The notes below the pieces were generated by a model. The model was given only the letters and a program-made list of their open reading frames with translations. It ran no database searches and was not told where the DNA came from. A DNA stretch of 64,000 nt from Nannocystis bainbridge (lineage in GTDB: Bacteria; Myxococcota_A; Polyangia; Nannocystales; Nannocystaceae). Shown here in pieces: positions 54,752-61,690 of the stretch. Within the stretch, counting starts at the first letter, position 1. Every line of letters starts with the position of its first letter. Made by a program: the position numbers and the translations under genes. The stretch is from positions 72,501 through 136,500 of the forward strand of contig NZ_JAQNDL010000005.1 in the NCBI RefSeq assembly GCF_028368995.1, read 5' to 3'.

Positions 54752-56191
54752 ATGTCCCGCCGCCTGCTGCTCCTGGCCCTCACGAGCGCCGCCTGCTTCT
54801 CCGACGATCCCCCGCAGCTCACCGCGACCGTCACGGGCGACGACAGCAGCACCACCAGCACCGGCGCGCCCGTCACCACCGAAGTCGCGCCGACGACCAC
54901 GACCACCGGCGACGACACGACCTCGACTTCGGCCACCGGCACCACCGAGCCGGCCACGCCGACGACGTCGAGCACCACCGGCGAGACGGACACCACCAGC
55001 GACACCGACACCACCGGCGGCCCCGTGGTCGACCCGTGCAAGTTCGAGACCCCCGTCTGCCCCGCCGGCCCGAGCGGCACCCAGGGCAGCGGCCAGGAGC
55101 CGCTCGACCGCTGCAACTTCCCGCTCACCCGCGCGCCCGAGTGGGACAACCTCGGCCCGCTCGCCGACGCCCTCGCCGAGGCGTTGCCGACCTGGACGAT
55201 GGTCGACATCCTGGCCGACCTCAACAACACCGCCCTGTCCGCGGACGCGGTCCCGGGCGACGTCGAGGCGCTCGAGCTGGCGTTCCGCTGGGACAACGAA
55301 GACTTCAACAAGTACTGGTGGATCCCGCAAGGCCTCACGGGCAGCGCCGACGCCCGCGACGACGGCCGACTCGACGGCCGCGAGGTCGCGCTGATCGGCT
55401 GGTGGTTCGACAAGGAGCTCGCCAACGTCTCGTTCGAAAAGGGCGTGCGCGTGACCCTGGTCGACGTCACCGACGCTTCCGAATTGCGCCTGCGCCACAT
55501 CCTCCTCGTCGAGCCCGTGCCCGGCGATCCGGTCGACTTCAAGCCGGTCCCGGTGCGCGCCGGCGGCATCGCCTGGTACGGCGACACCCTCTACCTCGCC
55601 GACCCGACCCAGGGCCTGCGCGTGTTCGACCTGTCGCGCCTGCTCGAGGTCAACGCCAACGTCGACAAGGTCGGCTACGACCCCAAGGTCGCCGACTACT
55701 ACGGCGGCCTCTACTCGTACGTCGCGGTGCAGATCGGCGCCTACAAGCACGCCTCCGCCTGCGCCCCGCGCTTCTCCACCCTCGCGCTCGACCGCAGCAC
55801 CAGCCCGCCGGAGCTGGTCGTCGGCGAGTACTGCGACGGCCTCGCTACCTGCGCCAGCGCCATCGGCGGCCGCGTCTTCACCTGGCCGCTCGACCCGGTC
55901 AGCGGCCGCCTGCCGTTCGACATCACCTGGGCCAACTCGGCCGCCTACACCGGCGAGACCCAGATCCAGGGCGTCACCCGCAGCGACGGCGCGCTCTACC
56001 TGACGAGCAGCGCCCCGCCCGGCGATCCCGGCGCGCTGCACGTGGTCCCCCCCGTCGGCCCCGCCACGGTCCACGGCTGGATCGACACGCCCAGGGCCGT
56101 GATGCTCGACGGCGACCGGATCTGGGGCATGTCCGAAAAGTCAGGTGCGAGGTTCGTGTTCGCCGCCGCCCGCTCGGCCTACGAGCAATGA
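54752..56191 (+). CDS. Lipoprotein with Thr-rich linker, unknown function
   Basis: 479 residues from ATG 54752. Signal peptide and lipobox LALTSAACFS near residue 15; Thr/Asp/Gly/Ser linker to about 90; then a large beta-rich region without a recognised signature (WDNEDFNKYWWIPQGLTG, IAWYGDTLYLADPTQGLRVF, TWPLDPVSGRLPFDITW). The later half has a propeller-like rhythm. Near the C-terminus a core pair (56128/56142) encodes GMSEKSGA, the same peptide type found in the methyltransferase. Its TGA stop adjoins the array at 56189. Confidence 0.75.
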   Translation: MSRRLLLLALTSAACFSDDPPQLTATVTGDDSSTTSTGAPVTTEVAPTTTTTGDDTTSTSATGTTEPATPTTSSTTGETDTTSDTDTTGGPVVDPCKFETPVCPAGPSGTQGSGQEPLDRCNFPLTRAPEWDNLGPLADALAEALPTWTMVDILADLNNTALSADAVPGDVEALELAFRWDNEDFNKYWWIPQGLTGSADARDDGRLDGREVALIGWWFDKELANVSFEKGVRVTLVDVTDASELRLRHILLVEPVPGDPVDFKPVPVRAGGIAWYGDTLYLADPTQGLRVFDLSRLLEVNANVDKVGYDPKVADYYGGLYSYVAVQIGAYKHASACAPRFSTLALDRSTSPPELVVGEYCDGLATCASAIGGRVFTWPLDPVSGRLPFDITWANSAAYTGETQIQGVTRSDGALYLTSSAPPGDPGALHVVPPVGPATVHGWIDTPRAVMLDGDRIWGMSEKSGARFVFAAARSAYEQ

Positions 56192-56260
56192 CATGTGCCC
56201 GCGGACAGGAGCATGTCCCATCCGCCATGTTCGCATGGACATGTCCTCTCGGACATGTCA
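56189..56260. repeat. Palindromic 14-bp-step array (2 + 4 cores)
   Basis: One pair at 56192/56206, and, shifted by 6 bases, a run at 56212, 56226, 56240 and 56254. Confidence 0.82.
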
Positions 56261-56626
56261 CGCCAAGGTGAACCCGACCGCAATTCCACGGCCGAGTCAC
56301 TCCAGAGCCTCGTGACGCGTGAGCCCGACCGCCTTCGCACGCCCACGGGATGTCTTTCGGGACATGTTCGGTCGCGACCTCGGCATTCGAGCGCGATGTC
56401 TTTCGGGACATGTTCGGTCGCGGCTTTGGCGTTCGGGCGCGACGCTCGCCGAGTCCGCGATTCGGCCGCGCGTCGCTGTCGGCGCGCGCCCCCGAAAAAT
56501 TGCGACATGTGACAGCCCCGTCGCGGCTTCGCCCTCCGCGCGCCAAATTGTCGCTGAACGGCCCTCGCCTGGCCCCTAAAACCGCGAAAACCCGCTGGCA
56601 CGTCTGCTGCAACCGAGGCCCCCCAG
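56261..56626. repeat. 46-bp tandem repeat built on the palindromic pair
   Basis: Two copies begin at about 56349 and 56395, each starting with a core pair (GATGTC...GACATG, 14-base step) followed by TTCGGTCGCG; a third partial copy follows. The rest of this 365-base gap has no gene I can support. Confidence 0.75.
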
Positions 56627-57076
56627 GTGTCCCCGGTGTCTCAGCGCCTCGTCCGCCCCCTCCTCGATGGCCTCAGCCTGCTCGTGTTCCTGTTCGCCGT
56701 GACGTGCGCCGTGCGCCACATGCTCGGCCCCGGATGCAGCGGCGGCGCCTGCCTCGACAGCGCGCGCGACGAGCTGCAGCACTCGGCCGCGCTGCTGCGG
56801 CAACAGGCCCACCTCGACCTCGACGGCCTGCAGGCCAGCCTGGCCCACCCCGACGCGCTCACCGACCTGCGCGTGCCTGGCCGCCGCGGCCGCCTCGAGC
56901 CGCTCGACCCCTGGCAGCGCCCCCTCGTGCTCCGCCCGCTCGACGGCGAGTGGCTGCTGGAGCTGCGCTCGCGCGGTCAGGACGGCCGCCTCGACACCGA
57001 CGACGACCTCTATTTCCGCATGACCCCCGCCGGCCAGGCGGAATTCGACCCCGGGACCGCGCAGCACCTGCCCTGA
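56627..57076 (+). CDS. Small membrane-anchored GspG-like protein
   Basis: 149 residues, GTG start. One N-terminal hydrophobic segment (LLDGLSLLVFLFAVTCAVRH) is followed by a short helix and a C-terminal domain whose phrases DPWQRPLVLRPLDGEWLLEL and RSRGQDGRLDTDDDL parallel the DPWGxPY and S.G.DG...G..DDI motifs of major type II pseudopilins (GspG). The prepilin cleavage motif GFTLxE is absent, so it is probably a GspG-like relative rather than a processed pseudopilin. The stop codon lies inside a palindromic core pair. Confidence 0.6.
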   Translation: MSPVSQRLVRPLLDGLSLLVFLFAVTCAVRHMLGPGCSGGACLDSARDELQHSAALLRQQAHLDLDGLQASLAHPDALTDLRVPGRRGRLEPLDPWQRPLVLRPLDGEWLLELRSRGQDGRLDTDDDLYFRMTPAGQAEFDPGTAQHLP

Positions 57077-57086
57077 AGGCCAGGTC
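57064..57086. repeat. Palindromic core pair at a convergent junction
   Basis: CCTG at 57067 and CAGG at 57081; the TGA stop of the GspG-like gene is part of the 4-base loop region. Confidence 0.7.
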
Positions 57087-57113
57087 ATGGATCCGGCGGC
57101 CTCGACCGCCCGA

Positions 57114-58127
57114 TCAGCCCGAACGCCCGGGCGCCCCGTCGCCGCGCCGCAGCGCCGCCGCGATCGCCTGCGGGTCGAGGCGAAAGATCAGGTCCGTCTC
57201 CACGTACGGGCTGATCGCGCAGCCATCTCCGCCGCGCGGGTGCGGCATCTCGAAGAACGCGCGGGCGAACCCGACCTCGCGGCCGTTGAGGTAGCTACCT
57301 GTCCCCGAGGTCAGGTGGCACGGCACCACCCATCCCTCGGGCATCACCGTGGCGAAGTAGCGCCCCGCGTGACAGGCGGCGCAGTCGTGGAAGCGCGGGG
57401 CCCGGCGCAACCTGCTCAAAAAGCCAGGTGATGCCCCGAGCGGCAGCCCGCGCGCGCGCAGGCGCTCGAGCCGGTCGGCCACCTCGGCCAGCACCGCCGG
57501 CGTCAGGGCCGGGTGCAGCCCCGCCGCGGCGTCGAAGCACTCCTCGTGGGCCGGCTGGAAATACGCCCACACCCCGAGCGACCCGGCCAGCTCCGCGATC
57601 TCCTCGATCCGCCCGACGTTCCACGGCCCCACCACCGTGATCGTCGCCACCGACATGCCGAGCCCGCGCGCCTGCTCGATCGCCGCGATCACCCGCGCGT
57701 ACGAGCCCGGCCGCCGGCGCACCAGGTCGTGCACCGGCTCGGGCCCGTCGAGCGACAGCACCACCATGTCGAGGATGCCCGACATGTCCTTCAGGACATT
57801 GCCCGTGCGCCAGCCGTTGGTGTTCATCGAAGTGAAGCACCCGACCCGCTTGGCGTGGCCGATGATCCGCGGCGCGTCGCGGCGCAGCAGGACCTCGCCG
57901 CCGGAGAAGCTGGCCCGCGCCATGCCGGCCGCCCGCAGTTGATCGATGGCGCCGCAGAACTCGGCGTCGGTCATCTCGTAAGCAGCGCGCTCGGGGATCT
58001 CGCAGTACTCGCAACGAAAGTTGCAACGATGGGTGAGGATGAAGGTGACGCTGAACGGCAGCGCCCGCCCGACCACCCGCGCCGCCCCCAGCCGCACCAG
58101 GTCGCGCGCCTTGGCCAGCGCCGTCAC
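57114..58127 (-). CDS. Radical SAM protein
   Basis: 337 residues, GTG start overlapping the stop of the tiny ORF upstream. The radical SAM cluster motif CNFRCEYC near residue 35 is intact; SFSGGEVLLR, VVLSLDGP and VATITVVGPW follow as expected. Additional Cys residues near the C-terminus (CAACHAGRYFATV, VVPCHL) suggest a second iron-sulfur site like a short SPASM domain. The reaction is unknown. Upstream lies a UbiA prenyltransferase, so modification of a prenylated lipid is possible. Three core pairs are in frame: 57783/57797 (NVLKDMSG), 57411/57425 (SPGFLSRL) and 57298/57312 (LTSGTGSY). Confidence 0.88.
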   Translation of the reverse strand: MTALAKARDLVRLGAARVVGRALPFSVTFILTHRCNFRCEYCEIPERAAYEMTDAEFCGAIDQLRAAGMARASFSGGEVLLRRDAPRIIGHAKRVGCFTSMNTNGWRTGNVLKDMSGILDMVVLSLDGPEPVHDLVRRRPGSYARVIAAIEQARGLGMSVATITVVGPWNVGRIEEIAELAGSLGVWAYFQPAHEECFDAAAGLHPALTPAVLAEVADRLERLRARGLPLGASPGFLSRLRRAPRFHDCAACHAGRYFATVMPEGWVVPCHLTSGTGSYLNGREVGFARAFFEMPHPRGGDGCAISPYVETDLIFRLDPQAIAAALRRGDGAPGRSG

Positions 58128-58189
58128 GCCGCGCCTCCCTGCATCCGCGTCCGCGTCTGCCCCGGCCGCATAAGGTCGCGCCCCGTCAC
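58124..58189 (-). CDS. Tiny ORF c in a coupled series (21 codons)
   Basis: GTG start at 58189 overlapping the stop of tiny ORF b; its own stop overlaps the GTG of the radical SAM gene (GTGA). The peptide starts VTGRDLMRPGQTRTRMQGG. A GGGAGG Shine-Dalgarno-like sequence precedes the start. It is a diverged copy of the 71-bp repeat unit; whether it is translated is unknown. Confidence 0.4.
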   Translation of the reverse strand: MTGRDLMRPGQTRTRMQGGAA

Positions 58190-58260
58190 GCCGCCCCTCC
58201 CGACTGCACCGCCCCGCGTCGCAGCCGCTTACGCGCCCGCTCCAGGTCGCGCCCCGTCAT
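58186..58260 (-). CDS. Tiny ORF b in a coupled series (24 codons)
   Basis: ATG at 58260 overlaps the stop of tiny ORF a; its stop overlaps the start of tiny ORF c. The peptide contains the Arg/Lys-rich core RKRLRRGAVQSGGAA shared with tiny ORF a. GGGAGG lies just upstream of the start. It is one copy of a tandem 71-bp unit. Confidence 0.4.
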   Translation of the reverse strand: MTGRDLERARKRLRRGAVQSGGAA

Positions 58261-58340
58261 GCCGCCCCTCCCGACTGCACCGCCCCGCGTCGCAGCCGCT
58301 TAGGCGCCCGCTCCGGCCGCGCCAGGTCGTGCACCGTCAC
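58257..58340 (-). CDS. Tiny ORF a in a coupled series (27 codons)
   Basis: GTG at 58340 overlaps the stop of the UbiA gene (GTGA). The peptide begins VTVHDLARPERAPK and ends with the shared core KRLRRGAVQSGGAA. Its stop overlaps the ATG of tiny ORF b. All three tiny ORFs could be translated by coupling from UbiA through to the radical SAM gene. Confidence 0.4.
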   Translation of the reverse strand: MTVHDLARPERAPKRLRRGAVQSGGAA

Positions 58341-59197
58341 GCCGCCCCTCCCGGCGCCAGCGCGTAGATCACGGCCCCCGTCGCCAGCGCCAGCGCCCGG
58401 TGCCGCCGCCGCGCCGCCGCCGGATCGACCTGTCCGATCAGCCATGCCCCGAAGACCAGGCCCGCCGCCCCGCACAGGGCCGCCCACGGGCCCAGCAGCA
58501 ACGCCGCGGCCGCCGAACCCGCCAGCGCCAGCCAGCGCCCGGCCGCAGCCACGCCCGCGGGGCCCAGCCACTGCGCCGTCGTGAACACGCGCGCGCGCCG
58601 GTCCTCGGCCTCGTCGGCGCGCTCGTGGACCAGCTGGTTCTGCAGCAGCAGCGCCGTGAACACCAGCGACATGCCCCAAAAGCCAGGTGACCGCGGGGTC
58701 CCGACCAGCCCCAGCAGCGGCGCGAAGATGGCGACGTTGGCCAGCGTGCCGAGCCCCGGCAGCCGCTTGAGCCGCGGCCCGAGGCTGTACAGCGCCCCGG
58801 TCGTCAGGCTCACCGCCGCCGGCCCCAGCCCGCCGCTCTGCCCCGCGACCACCAGCGCCAGCAGCCCGCACGCCAGCGCCGGCACCACCGCCGCGCCGCC
58901 GACCTGCGCGCCGACCAGCGGGTTCTTGCCGCGCCCGTCGCTGCCGCGGTCGCCGTAGGCGTTGAGCCCGTAGGCGCTGGCCAGACACAGCGCGCCGGCG
59001 ACGCAGGCCCAAAGGACAGGTCCCATCGAACATGTCCCCGAGAACATGTCCTGAAGCGGCGCCCCGGCCAGCGGCAGCGGCACGAAGTGGGCCCACTGGC
59101 GCGCCCGCAGGGCCCGCAGCCCGAGCCTCACCCCGGCCCACGCAGGCGGCCTCGCATGGCCGGCGCGGCCGTCCCGGAGGCGCTCGGAGGTGGTCAC
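58337..59197 (-). CDS. UbiA-family prenyltransferase
   Basis: 286 residues, GTG start. Eight or so membrane segments. Both UbiA metal/diphosphate sites are visible: NAYGDRGSDGRGKNPL (NxxxDxxxD) near residue 70 and VHERADEAEDRRARV (DExxD type) near 188. The family attaches isoprenoid chains to aromatic or other acceptors in the membrane (quinones, hemes, chlorophyll, tetraether-like lipids); the acceptor is unknown. Two repeats are in frame: 59017/59031/59045 (DMFSGTCSMGPVLW) and 58670/58684 (RSPGFWGMSL), both near membrane-segment ends. It heads a coupled series with the three tiny ORFs and the radical SAM gene. Confidence 0.87.
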   Translation of the reverse strand: MTTSERLRDGRAGHARPPAWAGVRLGLRALRARQWAHFVPLPLAGAPLQDMFSGTCSMGPVLWACVAGALCLASAYGLNAYGDRGSDGRGKNPLVGAQVGGAAVVPALACGLLALVVAGQSGGLGPAAVSLTTGALYSLGPRLKRLPGLGTLANVAIFAPLLGLVGTPRSPGFWGMSLVFTALLLQNQLVHERADEAEDRRARVFTTAQWLGPAGVAAAGRWLALAGSAAAALLLGPWAALCGAAGLVFGAWLIGQVDPAAARRRHRALALATGAVIYALAPGGAA

Positions 59198-59205
59198 GCC
59201 CGTCG

Positions 59206-59211
59206 ACGATA
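59206..59211 (-). promoter_or_regulatory. Putative -10 box (TATCGT) for the UbiA gene
   Basis: TATCGT on the minus strand lies 8 bases before GTG 59197; it supports that start over upstream in-frame codons. Confidence 0.45.
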
Positions 59212-59249
59212 CCCCGCGAGCTCCCCAGGGTCCACGCCGCGTCACCGCG

Positions 59250-60338
59250 TCACCCCGACCGCGGACGGCGCGGCAAGTCACGCGATCGACCTCGTCGCCG
59301 CCGCCACCCGATCCCGAGCCCCAACAGCGCCAGCGAGCCCCACGCGGGCCCGTCCTCGCCGATCCGGCAGCCCTTCTCATCCCCGGCCGGCGTCTCGCCG
59401 AACGGCGTGCCGTCCTCGTGCACCGGCGGCGTCAGGCACCCCCACAGCTCGACCTCCTCCGCCGTCACTTCCTCGATGCGCACCCGCGGCTCGCCGACCT
59501 CGTCGCGCCCGAAGCAGCGCGGCGGGCTCGCCACGGATGTCCCATCGACCAGGTCGGTCGCTCCGACGGTCACGCAGTATTCCGCCTGCGCCGCCGCGAA
59601 CGGCACCAGCCATTCCCCATGATGGCGGCCGAACATCTGCGACCGCGCGCCCGCGATCGGCTGCCCCTCCGCGTCGAGGGCCTGGGCCCACACCACGCTG
59701 TTGCCGGCCCGGGCCTCCGGCAGCGCCTCGAGCCCGATCGCCAGCGCCGGCAGCAGCTCGGTCTCGGCCGCCTTGCAGATCGACATCCCGCCGCAGCTGT
59801 CCGGCTCGCGCTCGCAGCAGACATGGTCGCGGCGAGCGCCCTGCGCCTCCGCGGCCGCGAACGACGCGATCGTCGGCGTCGCCAGCGGCGCCAGCGGCTC
59901 GGCCTCGACGACCACCGGGAACGTCACCTCCTGCGTCCCCGACTCGACCGATTCGACGATCGCGGTCGCCTGGTACTGCCCCGCCACCAGCGGCTCGGCC
60001 GGCCGCGCCACCACGACCACCGTCCACAGCGGCGCGCCGAGGTACACCTCTGCCTGCAGCGGCACCAGCTCGATCGTCGTGGCGATCGCCAGCCCGTCGC
60101 GCTCCAGCGTCACGCTCGCCGACGCCGCCGCGTCCGTCAGCTCCGTGGCGAACACGCTGCCGTACAGCGCGACGACCCCGCCCGGCGCCGTGACGAGCCG
60201 CTCGGGCGGGTTCGACAGCTCCCACACCTCGAGCCCGAGGCCCGGCGAACTCGTCGAGCAGGCGTCGGCCCGGCCCGGCGCCAGCGCCATCACGAGTCCC
60301 AAGAGACATGTCCCTAAAAACCTGTCCTGAAGTCTCAT
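59250..60338 (-). CDS. Secreted protein with MYXO-CTERM-like tail
   Basis: 362 residues from ATG 60338, which overlaps the stop of the upstream gene (a GTG at 60341 is also in frame). Signal peptide LGTCLLGLVMALAPGRADAC; its first part (RLQDRFLGTCLLG) is encoded by a palindromic core pair (60307/60321). The mature part is beta-rich with several Cys (VCCEREPDSCGGMSIC, WGCLTPP). The C-terminus KGCRIGEDGPAWGSLALLGLGIGWRRRRGR (given here in parts: a GC motif, a hydrophobic stretch, an Arg cluster) has the MYXO-CTERM layout for surface anchoring. Function unknown; operon with the next gene upstream. Confidence 0.75.
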   Translation of the reverse strand: MRLQDRFLGTCLLGLVMALAPGRADACSTSSPGLGLEVWELSNPPERLVTAPGGVVALYGSVFATELTDAAASASVTLERDGLAIATTIELVPLQAEVYLGAPLWTVVVVARPAEPLVAGQYQATAIVESVESGTQEVTFPVVVEAEPLAPLATPTIASFAAAEAQGARRDHVCCEREPDSCGGMSICKAAETELLPALAIGLEALPEARAGNSVVWAQALDAEGQPIAGARSQMFGRHHGEWLVPFAAAQAEYCVTVGATDLVDGTSVASPPRCFGRDEVGEPRVRIEEVTAEEVELWGCLTPPVHEDGTPFGETPAGDEKGCRIGEDGPAWGSLALLGLGIGWRRRRGRSRDLPRRPRSG

Positions 60339-61573
60339 CACGCCCGCCTCCGCCGCCGTCGTCCGGCGAGTAACAGCCCGATCAGCGCCGGCGCGCCGCC
60401 CGACGTCACCGCGCAGCCCGCCTCGCTGTCCTCGACCTCGACCGCGGTCACCGTCGCCTGTAGCGACCAGTCGACCCTGTCGCGCCGGAACGCCAGCGCC
60501 TCACTGAAGCGGTCGGGCGCCCCGGCCAGCTCCCCCGCCCACAACCAGCCGTCGGTCAACGCCAGCGACACGCCGAAGTAGTCCGGCGACTCGTGTCCGA
60601 CCTGCCCCGCGACCTTCCACGTCCCTCCCTCGCGGTGAAGGAAGCGGACGCGCGCCGGATCGCTGTCGTCGTCGGGGTCCTGGTGGAGCGAGATCGCGAT
60701 CGCCGCCCACTCACCGAACAGGGCGTGTGCGCGCCAGTAGCTGGCGTCGGTGAACGCCTCGATCGTCTGCGGCGCCGACCACCCGTCGGCCGTCCGCGAA
60801 TAAAGCCGCATCAACCCCTGCGGCGGCTCGATCGCCAGCAGCGTCGCGCCGTCGAACGCGTAGGCGTCGAGCTGCCCGTACTCGGGGACCGCGTAGGGCA
60901 GCACGCCCTCGAGCTGCCACGCCGTCCCCGCGCGCACCCACGTCTCGAACCCGTCCGGCGTCGGCGCCACCAGCACGCCGCGCGCCATCTGGAACGTCTC
61001 GCCGAATTGCCGCCGCGAGCCTGGCGCCCCGGCCAGGACCTGGCGGGCGACGATACCGGCGTCTGTCTTCTGGAACATGTGGATCTCGCCCGGATCCACC
61101 GCTCCGCCGCGCATCACGTACGGCGTGCCGACGGCGACCCATCCGTCGTCGACGGCGACCCGCGAGAAGTCGTAATCCTCGGCGCCCTCCGGCGGCCTCA
61201 GCTCCGCCAGCTCGGTCCACCCGGCCGCGCTGCGGCCGAACACCCACGCCTGCTCCGCGCCGTCCGAGTCGGCCCTGGCGACCGCCAGCAGGTCGCCCGC
61301 GAGCGCGACGCGGGTCCCGAACTCGGCCCTGAACTGCGGCGCGCGCGGCGTCACCCGCTGTTCGAAGCGCCATGTCCCTTCGACCAGGTGGTAGATGTCG
61401 ACCGCGCCGCCGTCGAATCGCGCGGCGTTGCTGAGCGGCGCGGCGATCGCCACCCGCTCGCCGTCGGCCGCGAGCTCGAGCCCGAAGTCGTCGCCGAGCT
61501 CCCCGGCGCGCGCGACCGCGGGCGCGACGAGCAGCGCGGCGACGACGAGACACCCCGATCGATACGAGCGCAT
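60338..61573 (-). CDS. Secreted beta-propeller-like protein with MYXO-CTERM-like tail
   Basis: 411 residues from ATG 61573. Signal peptide GCLVVAALLVAPAVARA. Repeated segments such as FGLELAADGERVAIAAP, FGTRVALAGDLLAVARAD, FSRVAVDDGWVAVGTP and FGVSLALTDGWLWAGEL suggest an FG-GAP-like propeller without the Ca2+ motif. The tail has a Cys (SEAGCAVTSGG), a hydrophobic stretch (APALIGLLLAG) and RRRRRR, as in MYXO-CTERM proteins. The stop overlaps the start of the next gene. An in-frame repeat near 61370 encodes LVEGTWRF. Probably a surface protein. Confidence 0.75.
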   Translation of the reverse strand: MRSYRSGCLVVAALLVAPAVARAGELGDDFGLELAADGERVAIAAPLSNAARFDGGAVDIYHLVEGTWRFEQRVTPRAPQFRAEFGTRVALAGDLLAVARADSDGAEQAWVFGRSAAGWTELAELRPPEGAEDYDFSRVAVDDGWVAVGTPYVMRGGAVDPGEIHMFQKTDAGIVARQVLAGAPGSRRQFGETFQMARGVLVAPTPDGFETWVRAGTAWQLEGVLPYAVPEYGQLDAYAFDGATLLAIEPPQGLMRLYSRTADGWSAPQTIEAFTDASYWRAHALFGEWAAIAISLHQDPDDDSDPARVRFLHREGGTWKVAGQVGHESPDYFGVSLALTDGWLWAGELAGAPDRFSEALAFRRDRVDWSLQATVTAVEVEDSEAGCAVTSGGAPALIGLLLAGRRRRRRA

Positions 61574-61580
61574 CGTCGCC

Positions 61581-61586
61581 ACAGTA
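61581..61586 (-). promoter_or_regulatory. Putative -10 box (TACTGT)
   Basis: TACTGT on the minus strand lies 7 bases before ATG 61573, predicting a leaderless transcript for the two MYXO-CTERM genes. Confidence 0.45.
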
Positions 61587-61690
61587 TCACGCGGGCCGCG
61601 GGCTTTCGCCGACGCGGCCGTGCCAGCGACGGCCCGTGCGAACGTCGTGCACCCGCCTCGCCGGCCCCGGCATGCCCCACCCCTGGCTCA

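Larger units (their letters stand above)
58124..58345 (-). repeat. 71-bp tandem repeat carrying a Shine-Dalgarno and start/stop overlap
   Basis: GGTCGCGCCCCGTCA (plus strand) recurs at 58174 and 58245, with a variant at 58325 (steps 71 and 80). Each unit begins and ends with the same GGGAGGGGCGGC(G/A)TGA sequence on the minus strand, so duplication automatically creates another overlapping small ORF. Confidence 0.7.

Noticed and set aside
58124..58345. Tiny ORFs as proven RiPP precursors for the radical SAM enzyme
   Set aside because: No leader/core pattern, no Cys/Ser/Thr-rich core and no transporter; simple duplication explains the repeats equally well.
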